DNA of 64,000 nt from Cinclus cinclus (GCF_963662255.1 NC_085047.1:53814006-53878005), one strand, 5' to 3'. Positions 1 to 8,103 are shown, counted from the first letter of the stretch. Notes: generated by a model not told the origin, from the sequence alone. Numbers and translations: made by a program.

Positions 1-435
1 AAGCAGAACTAACAACAATATTATGCTGTCCTTGGCATCCAGAGAGAACTCAACATTTCCAAAAACTGCTGTGCCAGGCCTGAAAGATTGGAAAAAAATC
101 ATCCTTTTCCCCTCCTCCCAGGGGCTGGGAGCGGTTGTTGAGACCCCAGTTGTAGCAGCCTAGACTAGGACAAACAAACAAAGTTGAGTATATATTCCGA
201 ATGATGTTCATTGCCTCAGAGGTTATCATGCAATAGACATAATAGACCAATAAAGCAATTTTTATACCATATCCTGGTCTACACAGGAGCATTACAACCG
301 GCAGATAGTTCCCCATGTGCGGAAAAATATAGAGAGTAAGATATAAAACCCACGTAAGCATGTTGAGAATCATGGTGAATAGGTGGCTGGCACAATTCAA
401 AATTGTAATGCTGACTTTTTTCTCAGTACCTTCGT
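1..435 (-). mobile_element. ERV leader / gag N-terminal region, minus strand, continues off the left edge
   Basis: Reading the minus strand away from the PBS at 436-453, this stretch is where the leader and the start of gag should lie. An open frame covers 50-478 and would encode about 142 residues with several hydrophobic stretches in its first half. I do not recognise the protein. The frame starts inside the LTR, so its first codons are not a credible start. Hydrophobic gag N-termini also occur in the ERV at 32125-32652, which makes a gag origin plausible but unproven. The element continues beyond base 1. Confidence 0.45.
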
Positions 436-453
436 GCCCCACATTGGGCGCCA
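436..453 (-). other. Retroviral primer binding site, tRNA-Lys type
   Basis: On the minus strand the sequence reads TGGCGCCCAATGTGGGGC, starting 5 bases after the LTR end. As I recall the lysine tRNA (Lys1,2) binding site, it differs at a single base. A lysine PBS is typical of betaretrovirus-like (ERVK) elements. It fixes the orientation of the LTR at 459-977 as the 5' LTR of an element extending leftwards. Confidence 0.8.
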
Positions 454-458
454 ATAAA

Positions 459-977
459 TGTACTGGTTTGAAAAGCAAAACCAGTGAGACTTCAAGTCAG
501 TAATACAATTTTTAATAGGGAAGAGGAAAAAAAAAAGAGAAAAAACCCAAATACATGCAATAATAAAAATAAAACCACTGACAGAGTCAGAATACAACCT
601 GATAGCCTGCCAGTCAGGGTGCTGGTGCAGCTTTCCTCCAAAGGATCCAGCGATGATGAGGATAAAAGAACCTGGTTCTTCCTCTGGAATCCAGTGGAAA
701 AAGGCTGCCTTTGGCGTTCTAAACCTCAGTTTTTATCTAGGTAGGAAAGGCTTGGCTCCTCCTCCCGGCTGGAGCATCTCCCAGTGGGATGATGTAATCT
801 TATCAGTTATACAGCAGGACTCAATGGCCCATTAACAGAAGATACTTCCCACAGAGATAAGGATGATCACCCTTATCAGTTATGGCCCATCAACAGAAGA
901 CATTTCCCACAGAGATAAGGATGATCACCCTTCTCAGATGGTAATAGAATATGTATGTTGTATTGTAAACCAGGACA
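459..977 (-). mobile_element. ERV LTR, minus strand, 519 bp, TG...CA ends
   Basis: The plus strand begins TGTACTGG and ends CCAGGACA, so the minus-strand LTR runs TG...CA. It is followed by the PBS at 436-453, which marks it as a 5' LTR. A related, diverged copy lies at about 3556-4103: both share the motif around TTTGAAAGCAAAACCAG and the AGATGGT-ATAGAATA motif at the opposite end. Unexpectedly, minus-strand protease coding sequence runs directly into its 5' end at 977, so it also occupies the place of a 3' LTR. See the tandem-provirus finding. Confidence 0.75.
825..938 (-). repeat. 58-bp tandem duplication in LTR U3
   Basis: Two adjacent copies of a 58-bp unit, starting at 825 and 883, share runs such as ACAGAGATAAGGATGATCAC and differ at only a few bases. 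They lie in U3, upstream of the presumed promoter, where retroviruses often carry duplicated enhancers. The contained GATAAG is a GATA-factor-like motif. The enhancer role is inference. Confidence 0.75.
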
Positions 978-1400
978 CTAGAATACACGGTGCCTCTGGG
1001 CCAGTCACAATTGGATGTTTCTGCCACTCCTTCCCAGTCAGGCTCACCTCAGCCTCCAGCAAAGTCAGTTCCTGTGATCCCCCTGTCACCCCAGCAATGG
1101 AAACAGGTTCTTCCCCCAGGTGTCCCAATGGTATTAGGGTACACTGTGAACCAGTATCAACTAATGCTCTATGTTTCTATGGCTCTGATGTGCCAGGCCA
1201 TCGGATCCACACCATCCAAAAGATCCAGTTTTCCCGTGCCTATCCCTGGCTAGAGGCAGGGCCCCTCTAGCCCTGGTTATTATTTCCTTCCTGGGCAGAC
1301 ATACGGAGGTTCCCTCAAGGGGATATGATAGATCACCCTCCCTTCTGTAATACCCTGCACCGTGGTTATGGGAGGTTGAGGCTACCTTCACTTTAGTGGA
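978..1400 (-). pseudogene. pro: ERV protease fragment (DTGS active site), minus strand
   Basis: The minus strand encodes an aspartic-protease active site, V-D-T-G-S, at about 1147-1161. It continues through a protease-like stretch containing SIAGVTGG and IVTGPEAPCIL before hitting the LTR at 977. Upstream (1161-1391) is a spacer-like open frame. A homologous copy with the same DTGS lies at 20828-21060, and a further short piece of the same region at about 17455-17500. The frame is broken and lacks the protein's C-terminus, so it cannot make an active enzyme. Retroviral protease normally cleaves the Gag and Gag-Pol precursors in budding particles. Confidence 0.65.
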
Positions 1401-1745
1401 ACTCCCTCAGTTAGTGTTTCCCTCTCTGAATCAACATACCTGTGTTGCCAGGACAGAAGGGGTTTCCCATCCCACCTTCTCATTTCTTCCCCATGGTCAC
1501 ACAGAAAGAACCACAGGTCAGCTCATGGGTTGTACCCTCTCTCCCTAGTGGGGGACATTGGGCTTTGATTTTGGGGCCTGTGACTAGCACTGGTGCTGTA
1601 TGGGAACTGTTCCTCCTCACCTGCTTCCTCATGTCCCTCATCTCTTCTTGGAAGCTTTTAATTACTGCAGAGACATGAGTCTGCATCGGACCATTGATCA
1701 TACTCTTGTAGTTCCTAAGCTTGTTGACAACAGTTTTATGTTCCA
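1401..1745 (-). pseudogene. gag: ERV gag C-terminal-like fragment, minus strand
   Basis: An open frame at 1480-1746 encodes a charged, helix-prone segment (KSFQEEMRDMRKQ) followed by a basic, proline-rich stretch. The same order of charged helix, basic region and then DTGS protease is seen at 21209-21586 plus 20828-21060, so both are copies of one gag-pro family. There is no zinc knuckle or canonical major homology region in the fragment. At 1745 it abuts integrase sequence in the same strand, which is not a normal viral order and points to deletion or recombination. Confidence 0.55.
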
Positions 1746-2135
1746 CTCCCCACTACTGGACAAACTCTAGGAACTCCTTGGATGCATACGCTGGGCCGTT
1801 GTCAGTTTTAATTTCCCTAGGGATCGCCAGCACTGAAAAGGCTTGCATTGGGTGTTTTTTGGCATGCACAGCTCTTTCTCCTGCATGGGCAGAGGCATAA
1901 ACTGCAGCTGAATATGTGTCAATGCTTATGTGTACAAACTTAAGACAACGAAAACTGGGAATGTATGTAATGTCTGTTTGCCATGCTTTGCAGCTTCCAA
2001 GGCCTCGGGGGTTAACCCCAGTATCCAGTGATGGCATGGCTTGGAACTGGCAACTGGGACAGATAGCCACAATGCTCGAGCCTGACTCAGTGTTAGTTGG
2101 AACTGAAGGATCAGGCCTGGCACAATCTACCAACC
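1746..2135 (-). pseudogene. pol: ERV integrase core fragment fused to CR1 sequence
   Basis: The left part of the open frame at 1753-2490 (minus) encodes an integrase catalytic core fragment. The first aspartate is in QTDITYIPSF and the second in EIKTDNGPAYAS, followed by KEFLEFVQ just before the stop. The third acidic residue is missing because the fragment ends at about 1745. Upstream in the same frame is CR1 reverse-transcriptase sequence (2135-2490), so the open frame is a chimera. Integrase inserts the viral DNA copy into the host genome; this piece is too short to act. Confidence 0.75.
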
Positions 2136-2752
2136 CAGGAGGACAGTTGTCCTGAGGACAAGCCATCTTCCCACTAAAGACTGAGGCAAATAAGGCATTA
2201 AGCACTTCTGCCTTCTCCTCATCTGCAGTTATTAAGTTTCGTCCCTCATCCAATAAAGCACAAAGGTTGGTCTTATCCTTCCTTTTGCCATAAATATATT
2301 TGTAGAAACATTTTTTATTATCCTTTACAGAAGTCGCCATTTTAAGTTCATACTGAGCTTTGGCCTCCCTAGTTGTTTTTCTACATACCCTAGCAGCCTC
2401 CTTAAATATTTCCTGAGATACCTGACCCTCCTTCCAAAGATGATACATCCTCTTTTTATTCCTAATTTCCTTCAAAACATTGTTGCCCATCCAGGCTGGA
2501 CGTTTGCATCATCAACTCATCTTTTGGCACACAGGGACAGTCTGTTCCTGTGTCCTCAAGATCTCTGTTTTGAAGCATGCCCACCTTTCCAGGACTCTTA
2601 TTTTAAGACTTTTATTTTTACTTGCTTCCCAAGTAACTCTCTGAATAAGTCTCCTAAATAGGCCAAAATCTGCCTTCCAGAAGTCCACTGTAAAAGTCTT
2701 ATTAATGTTCCTCCTGATTTCACCAAATATTAAGAACTCTCAATATTTTCAT

Positions 2753-3279
2753 GATCACTGATGCAACCACTGGAGTCTTTAGCTAGCTCTTTTAGAACAT
2801 CAGCAGCCATGCTAAGATGTGTGGGAAAACTCCAGGATAAATTCACCAGGGGCTAAACTTCAGAGCTGTGGATCTACAGTGGGAATAACTTTACCAGCAG
2901 CAGGGAGAAAAGTAAAAGAGTCAGTGGATGCTCTCCACCTGATATTCAAGAAGGTCTTTTAATTCAGAGACTCATAAGCAAAAGAGCAAGAGAGCAGCTC
3001 TGCAGTGGTTTATAAACAGGCCAAAACCAGTGGATGGGTACAAACAGCCAGCCAATGGGATTACCTTGGGGGGGGGGATGAGGAGAGTGGTTTACATAGC
3101 CAGTTGCAATAAGAGCAAAGGGGAGGAGAAAGGGAGTGGTTTACATCGGGGTGGATACAACTTATGGACAAACCAACTTGGAACAACATAGGAAGGGCTT
3201 TGGAAGCAAGCTTTATCAGAGAACCCTGATTATGAAACTGAAAACTGGGGTAACACAAACACTAACTACAGCAGATCAC
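2753..3279. repeat. 6-bp target-site duplication GATCAC flanking the solo LTR
   Basis: GATCAC occurs at 2753-2758 and 3274-3279, immediately outside the TG and CA ends. In intact CR1 the corresponding site reads through without the insert, as seen at 18592-18604. Confidence 0.8.
2759..3273 (-). mobile_element. Solo LTR, 515 bp, with perfect 6-bp target duplication
   Basis: The segment interrupts the CR1 fragment and runs TGATGCAACC...CTACAGCA on the plus strand. It is flanked by GATCAC at 2753-2758 and at 3274-3279. Its ends are TG and CA on both strands. The minus strand has a TATA-like TTTATAAA and an ATTAAA poly(A)-like signal in the expected order, so I place it on the minus strand. A 6-bp duplication is typical of betaretrovirus-like (ERVK) integration. 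No internal sequence is present, so it is a solo LTR left by LTR-LTR recombination. Confidence 0.8.
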
Positions 3280-3555
3280 TATGATAATTTCATGATTGCT
3301 ATGCCCCAAGTGGCCTCCAACCACATCTCCCACCAGCCCATCCCTATTTGCAAACAACAGGTCTAACACAGTCCCTCCCCTGCGGGCCTCAGTCATCAGC
3401 TGCAACAAAAAGTTGTCCTCCACACACTCTAAGACTTCCTCAACTACTTCTTTCCTGCTGCACTAACTTCCTAGCAGATGTTTGGTAGGTTGAAGTCACC
3501 TATAAGAATAAGGGCTAGTGATCCTGAAACATGTGTCCCATTTTCTACAAGCTTA

Positions 3556-4103
3556 CTAGTTTGAAAGCAAAACCAGGGAGAGACTCCAAGTCAGAAATAC
3601 AATTTAACAGGTAAAGGAAATTAAAAATAAAATACATTCAATAATACAAAAGAAAACCACTGACAGAGTCAGAATGCAACCTGACACTCAGCTAATTAGG
3701 GTGGTGGTAGGAGTCCAGATGAAGTGTTCTTGCTGAAGATCTCGTAGAAAGGTCTTGGTAGCTCTTGTCCTCTGGAAACCAGTGGGTAAGGGCTGCTCGT
3801 TCTGTCCCAAAACCCACATTATATGCAGGTGGAGATGCTTGGCTCCTCCCCCCTGGGCAGAGCATCTCACAATGGGCTGATGCCATTCTATGAAGTCATA
3901 TGGTGGGTCTTTGCCCATTAAACAGAAATGGCTCCTGGAGGGAGTTATCTATGAGTCATGGGGCAAGACATTGATGAGCCTATTAACAGGAGATAGTCTG
4001 GGGGAAGGAGGCAAGAAAAATGCTGCCCCTTTTGATTTCAATAATTTATGGAGATGGTGATAGAATACATACTTTTGGGCTCATCTTTACATTGTAACCA
4101 AGG
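3556..4103 (-). mobile_element. ERV LTR, minus strand, diverged copy of the 459-977 family
   Basis: The beginning (AGTTTGAAAGCAAAACCAG) and the end (AGATGGTGATAGAATACATAC) match the LTR at 459-977, with divergence and indels between. No PBS follows it on the left: the sequence between 3545 and 3556 leads directly into the CR1 fragment. Its U3 also shows loosely repeated blocks containing GCCCATTAA. The right end abuts the plus-strand gammaretrovirus-like LTR that starts at 4109. Confidence 0.6.
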
Positions 4104-4108
4104 GCAAG

Positions 4109-4354
4109 TGGAAACAAAAGTGAGTTGGGGCAGGGAAAACTGGGGGTAAAATGTCTATATTACCTGAAGCTGTAATTGTAAGATTGAACGCTAATATGCA
4201 AATGGAACAAACTTATAAAAATGGGAAAACTTGAGATCCATTGTCTATTTGGGGTGTAGCCCCTGGGGGTGCTTCGTCTGCCCGAGATATACCCGGTTTT
4301 ATTCTCTTCATTTTGTCTGGCCTCTGTTTTCAGGTAGTCCCAAAAAAGGCATCA
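4109..4354 (+). mobile_element. 5' LTR of the outer gammaretrovirus-like provirus, plus strand
   Basis: It starts TGGAAACAAAAGTGAG and ends near GGCATCA. A clear homologue lies at 28152-28441 in the same orientation, sharing GTAGCCCCT, the flanking promoter and the downstream CTCTGTTTT-AGGTA block. A TATA box (TATAAAA, 4214-4220) lies before the presumed R region. In the next sequence of this orientation the order is leader, matrix, nucleocapsid, protease and reverse transcriptase, separated by insertions. I take the two LTRs as the ends of one 24-kb disrupted provirus. Confidence 0.7.
4214..4220 (+). promoter_or_regulatory. TATA box of the outer provirus LTR
   Basis: TATAAAA lies about 105 bases into the LTR and about 40 bases before the conserved GTAGCCCCT block. 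The 3' LTR copy reads CTTTTAAAAG at the same place, so the box has decayed there. Confidence 0.55.
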
Positions 4355-4545
4355 GTTTCTGGCAACTGTGAAGGTTTAGCAGGGCCTCTGTAGAATTCTC
4401 TGGACTGAATAAGACCCAGCTACGACACCACTGGAATTTTTGAGGGTGTGGCTACGGTCCGGGTAGCATTGGAGTCCAAGAATCCTCCAAATCCATCACT
4501 GAGGCACGTGAGTAAATAAGTTAAAAGCGGTATTTTGTTGTTAGC
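4355..4545 (+). mobile_element. Leader of the outer gammaretrovirus-like provirus
   Basis: Five bases after the LTR end there is a TGG (4360) where a PBS would start (TGGCAACTGTGAAGG). I cannot assign it to a tRNA. The leader is cut at 4545 by the betaretrovirus-like provirus and probably resumes at 14611. Confidence 0.45.
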
Positions 4546-5102
4546 TGCTGGAATTCAATATGTAAGGAGTTCTCAGAACATTGGGCCTGTAAATCAAAGT
4601 TTAGAAAAGAACACAGGATTTGACCTGAGGCCTTGGGAAAAGCTTCCAAGCTTAGGTGCTAGAGGCAAGAACGTAGACTTAAAGCTTAAAGCAGAGACAT
4701 GTTAAGTTGAAAAAAGTTTAGCTATAGAGTTTAAGATATAGAAAGAATGAAAGTAGTTGCAAAGGTGACAAGAAGTCTTAGAATAGGTCTGTGTGTCAGA
4801 AGAGGTTTGGCTCAGAAAAGTCACACTGTAATTAGACGAAGATTCTTAGTATTGGCCTAATAATGTAAATATCTCTGTTGGCTGTGTTTTATTGGTTAAT
4901 AAATCCTTAAGAGACCTTATAACCATAAATCTTGTGACTTCTAGCCATGCTCTCAATACCTGGAACAAGAACTCACATTTTCCGTAGAAGATAAGAAAAA
5001 TAAAACACTTTCTAAAGCAACTAGAAGTCTCATCTCTCTGCCTTATTTGGAAAAAGAAAGAATCTCTGTGGAACATTGTATCATGGGAACAATAAGCCCA
5101 CA
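4546..5102 (+). mobile_element. 5' LTR of the betaretrovirus-like provirus, 557 bp
   Basis: It runs TGCTGGAATTC...AAGCCCACA and is paired with 14053-14610. A poly(A) signal AATAAA lies at about 4898-4903. The block from about 4665 to 4968 is identical to the 3' LTR, whereas the last 130 bases differ at about twenty positions. It contains TTTGACCTGAGGCCTTGG, which also occurs with one change in the minus-strand LTRs ending at 12051 and 15956, so the families are related. The flanks GTTAGC (4540-4545) and TATAGC (14611-14616) could be a decayed 6-bp target duplication. Confidence 0.85.
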
Positions 5103-5104
5103 GC

Positions 5105-5122
5105 TGGTGCCCAAACTTGGGT
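5105..5122 (+). other. Primer binding site, tRNA-Lys-like
   Basis: TGGTGCCCAAACTTGGGT starts 2 bases after the LTR CA end. It resembles the lysine (Lys1,2) tRNA site seen at 436-453 but differs at several positions. Position and the TGG start make it the PBS; the exact tRNA is uncertain. Confidence 0.7.
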
Positions 5123-5191
5123 AAGCTTACCCCTTTGATTATAAAGCAGCCACAACATAGGCTGAAGACAAACGGAACAGTTGCAAAGTAA

Positions 5192-5213
5192 ACTGGCTAG
5201 TTTACTAGCCAGT
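5192..5213 (+). other. Perfect 9-bp hairpin in the ERV leader
   Basis: ACTGGCTAG (5192-5200), loop TTTA, CTAGCCAGT (5205-5213). It lies between the PBS and the gag start, where retroviruses carry dimerisation and packaging stem-loops. The role is inferred from position only. Confidence 0.6.
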
Positions 5214-5407
5214 AATTGCGTGAAGTATCGGAGACCCTGAAGAACTGCAGGAAGAGAGGTAGTTGAAAGAAAATGCATACTCCAGGACAACCCTGACATT
5301 CCAAACACGTGCTGTGGGCAGTTCGGCAAGGAGCCAAGGGATCATCAGATTCTGGTGAGCTCATGGTGGTTTTTAAAATGGGGATTTAATTTCAAAGAGA
5401 CAGAAAC

Positions 5408-7288
5408 ATGTTCAAATCTAATCATAGAGCTGTACCCAAAGAACAAATTAAGACATCTGTTATGCTGGATGCTGAATTTAATGAAGATATGAACAGCCAT
5501 TCTATTTCGGAAAGGGTTTTAGAAGTATCCGGGGACACCCCCTCTGTTGTTGCCGCAGTTTCCTGCCCCCCTCCAACATCTGGCCCCGCCACACCCATGA
5601 CCAGCAACACCAAGCCCACAGGCGGCCGCCCCGACCTCATGCGTGAAATTCATGGCAATGGGGACAATGATCATGAAATAGCCACCAGTTTTTCTGAATT
5701 CCAACCTGAAAATTCGGCAGAAAGTCCCATAAGCCCGAATTTTAAACATGGTCCTGGCAAGAAAAATTCCTTGCTTTCCAGGGCATGTGTACTTGCTTCC
5801 TTACACCAAGATGGCAATGCCTTGCACAGAAGTGCTGTACAGCAAAATGGCAACGCCCTGCACGCGTGTTCCATACAGCAAAATGGCGGCACCCTGCACA
5901 CATGTTCTGTACAAGATGGCGGCCCCCAGTGCTACACATGCGCATTGTCGCAGATGCCATTTTGTGACCAAAGAGACCAAAGGCCTCCTGCTGCAGCACC
6001 ACCTCTGGCCACTTCTATTATTGCAATGGAGGAGGGAGAAGAGACAATTTTGCAGATTTTCAAAGAAACACAGACAGGCGAAGCAGATTTACAGAATATA
6101 GCTCAACTGTCTCTGAAGAAAGAGCCAAATTTACCTTCTTCAGATATGAGGGAGTCCTCAAATTTTAAATCAAGAGTTCATTTAGAAGACAGCATAAATA
6201 CAATCAATTGGCTAGAAATAAGGAGGAAAGCATTGAAGGATAGGGATTTTGAAATGGCCAAACAACTTACAGTCATGCCAGTCAGATATGGAAAACAGAA
6301 TGCAAATCCAACAGGGGAACCTATGACATATGATGAGATCAAAGATTTAAGAAAAGCAATTAAAGACAGTGGCCTAGGGTCTCCCTACTTTAAACAACTA
6401 TTGGAGGGGACCTTTTATAATTATGAATTAGTTCCATATGACTGCAGATACTTTGCTTCCGTGATTTTAACAGAGTCACAGTATATTCTGTGGGACATAA
6501 AATGGCGAAGGCTTCTCAATAAGTTGTTGGAAACCTATGCTGGAGGTCCAAATGCTGCTCTTACAATAGCACATTTGGCAGGAGATGCACCATATGATAG
6601 GCCTGAAGATCAAGCAGCTGACCTACCTCGAGCAGTGATCACTGACATCAAAGATGCAGCTCAGAAAGCAATCCTACAAATCCAGCCAGCAGTAAGCCCA
6701 GAAAGTATATTCACAGAAATAAGACAACGAACATTAGAGCCGTACACTTCATTCATAGACCGTCTCACACAAGCCATCAAAAGGCAGTGTAGTCATGATG
6801 TAGCTTATCCTCATCTCCTTCAAATCCTTGCCTTGGAAAATGCCAATGAAGAATGCAAACAGGTTATTAGAGCTTTACCTGATGAACAACCAACTTTGCC
6901 TCAAATGATAGAAGCTTGCTGCAAGATAGGTACTCCACAGCATATTGCAACGTTACTAGCAAATGCATTAGGAGAGAGGCTTGAAAAAGCTTTTGCAGCT
7001 CTTAGCGAAGCGGCAGACCAAAGACTTATAAAAGCCCTTGGTTCTATGAATGCAGCTGTTCAAATGAACAATTCCACAGCTGTAATGCAAACAAGAGTCA
7101 CCAAAACATGCTCTAGATGTGGAAAGCCTGGACATATAAGCAAATTTTGTTCAGAATCCCCAGAAAACATAAAGCCACTGGGTCGGTGCTCCAGATGCAG
7201 GAGAGGGAGACATTATGCAAGTCAATGTCACTCCAAGACAGATATAGATGGAAAACCCCTCTCAAGAAATGCCAAGAAGAACGTGTAA
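5408..7288 (+). CDS. gag: Intact betaretrovirus-like Gag polyprotein, 626 aa
   Basis: Gag builds the virus particle: matrix, capsid and nucleocapsid are released from it by the viral protease. This copy has no internal stop or frameshift. Residues 1-130 are a variable N-terminal part without a clear matrix signature. About 133-180 is a four-unit 12-residue repeat. About 270-545 is the capsid, with a major homology region at about 437-456 (conserved Q, E, F and RL). Two CCHC zinc knuckles follow, at C568-C581 and C594-C607, both with exact C-X2-C-X4-H-X4-C spacing. Length is usual for a betaretroviral Gag. I chose the ATG at 5408 because it is the first in the open frame, about 290 bases after the PBS. 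I see no clear PPxY late motif. A second copy of the capsid region, broken and antisense, lies at 10915-11225. Expression is not shown by sequence. Confidence 0.9.
   Translation: MFKSNHRAVPKEQIKTSVMLDAEFNEDMNSHSISERVLEVSGDTPSVVAAVSCPPPTSGPATPMTSNTKPTGGRPDLMREIHGNGDNDHEIATSFSEFQPENSAESPISPNFKHGPGKKNSLLSRACVLASLHQDGNALHRSAVQQNGNALHACSIQQNGGTLHTCSVQDGGPQCYTCALSQMPFCDQRDQRPPAAAPPLATSIIAMEEGEETILQIFKETQTGEADLQNIAQLSLKKEPNLPSSDMRESSNFKSRVHLEDSINTINWLEIRRKALKDRDFEMAKQLTVMPVRYGKQNANPTGEPMTYDEIKDLRKAIKDSGLGSPYFKQLLEGTFYNYELVPYDCRYFASVILTESQYILWDIKWRRLLNKLLETYAGGPNAALTIAHLAGDAPYDRPEDQAADLPRAVITDIKDAAQKAILQIQPAVSPESIFTEIRQRTLEPYTSFIDRLTQAIKRQCSHDVAYPHLLQILALENANEECKQVIRALPDEQPTLPQMIEACCKIGTPQHIATLLANALGERLEKAFAALSEAADQRLIKALGSMNAAVQMNNSTAVMQTRVTKTCSRCGKPGHISKFCSESPENIKPLGRCSRCRRGRHYASQCHSKTDIDGKPLSRNAKKNV
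5806..5950 (+). repeat. Four 36-bp tandem repeats inside gag, each with a YY1-like motif
   Basis: The protein units are HQDGNALHRSAV, QQNGNALHACSI, QQNGGTLHTCSV and QDGGPQCYTCAL. At the DNA level each starts with AA(A/G)ATGGC at 5808, 5844, 5880 and 5913; the last two extend to ATGGCGGC. This is the core of the YY1 binding consensus as I recall it. An inverted copy, GCCATTTT, lies at 5956-5963. The repeat is in frame and sits between the N-terminal part and capsid. Confidence 0.8.
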
Positions 7289-7548
7289 GATCACCACATG
7301 AAGACACAAGTAGTGGCAGTGACTCAATCACTCAAAACCCCTCTGAAGGTAGAATGCTTGCAGAACCTGAGTCAGATCCTATCAGCAAAATCATCAGCCA
7401 CTTCCCCAGTGACCCAGAATTGTTACCCCCAGGGACACAGTATGAATTAGCAGCTCCAAAATTATTATATTTTATGGATGAAAGTCATGCAGTAATTCCC
7501 ACAGGAGTTACTTTCTGGTTGACTCACGGGCATGGTCACGTTACTTAA
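7117..7548 (+). pseudogene. pro: dUTPase/protease-frame remnant in the -1 frame after gag
   Basis: This frame is -1 relative to gag and overlaps its end by more than 170 bases, the arrangement used by betaretroviruses to make Gag-Pro by ribosomal frameshifting. Its C-terminal part contains GTQYELAAPK and IPTGVTF, which resemble dUTPase motifs placed at the start of betaretroviral Pro. The frame stops at 7548, before any DTG protease site, just where foreign sequence begins. The in-frame GGA-AAA near 7250 is only a weak slippery-site candidate, and AAATTTT at 7142 is in the wrong phase. Confidence 0.5.
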
Positions 7549-7881
7549 GGAAAATAATGAACTAATAAGGCACAAGTATGATGTTTGATTTAGTTTCATA
7601 TTTCTCTTTGGTTTTCTTTCTGATTCAAGGCCGAATGAAGGGCACTAAGTTATTTCTTTTTGAAAGGCCTTATACTTTGCATAAAATTCTGAATTGCAAC
7701 ATGATCCAAACCACGCTCTTGGCAACAAGGCTCTACAATACCAAGGATTCCCACACCTTTTGCATTAGCATAAAACCCAAAATTCACAGCTTCTGCATGT
7801 GGGATAAAAGATGTTTGTCGCTGAGACTGCAGTTCACATCTGCGTGCTCATTTCTTTGCTTCTGGTGTCGTCTGCATGTGT
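7549..7881 (-). pseudogene. Sequence after an antisense integrase; likely ERV pol-env junction
   Basis: This follows the minus-strand integrase C-terminus, where env should begin. I see only short frames on either strand and no recognisable envelope motif. The boundary between the plus-strand provirus and the antisense insert lies near 7550, judged from loss of the plus-strand frame. Confidence 0.35.
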
Positions 7882-8103
7882 CTACAGTCGATAGGGTTTC
7901 ATGTTCTTCAAAGGAATCCACTTCGGACCAGAACCTGTGGAGACACAAGCATGGCCTTTCTCCCAGGTTATTAGTGGAAATGGACCTTCAATCTTTCCCA
8001 TCTCTGGATTTTTGATCAAAACTAAAGGATTTTCCTTTAATTTTGCCTGTATCTTGTTGGGAAAATGTCTGATAATGTCACTGTATAGGCAGGCGTGACA
8101 CAC
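7882..8103 (-). pseudogene. pol: Integrase C-terminal DNA-binding domain, antisense ERV
   Basis: The minus strand encodes KENPLVLIKNPEMGKIEGPF followed by PLITWEKGHACVSTGSGPKW, ending in MKPYRL. This is the small C-terminal DNA-binding domain of a betaretrovirus-like integrase. It is separated from the catalytic core (8493 onwards) by a 350-bp insertion. The plus-strand provirus carries its own copy of the same domain at about 13120-13265, so the two form a diverged inverted pair about 5 kb apart. Confidence 0.75.

Larger units (their letters stand above)
2136..3545 (-). mobile_element. CR1 LINE ORF2 fragment, minus strand, interrupted by a solo LTR
   Basis: On the minus strand, 3530-3280 matches the CR1 endonuclease region (a GDFNLPNIC-like core, with stops). 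The match resumes at 2752-2136 with the endonuclease C-terminus and the linker leading into the reverse transcriptase. The same residues, such as KEIRNKKRMYHLWK and EKAEVLN-FFASVF, are seen in the larger CR1 at 18781-19330. The copy is truncated at both ends. The segment 2759-3273 is not CR1 but a later LTR insertion. CR1 is the main LINE of birds and is expected here. Confidence 0.8.

Noticed and set aside
5748..6101. Open frame with repeated MAMPCTE/KMATPCT units
   Set aside because: It is another frame of the gag tandem repeat; gag explains the sequence better.
7142..7148. AAATTTT as a gag-pro slippery site
   Set aside because: It starts on a gag codon boundary, so the phase needed for a -1 slip is wrong.
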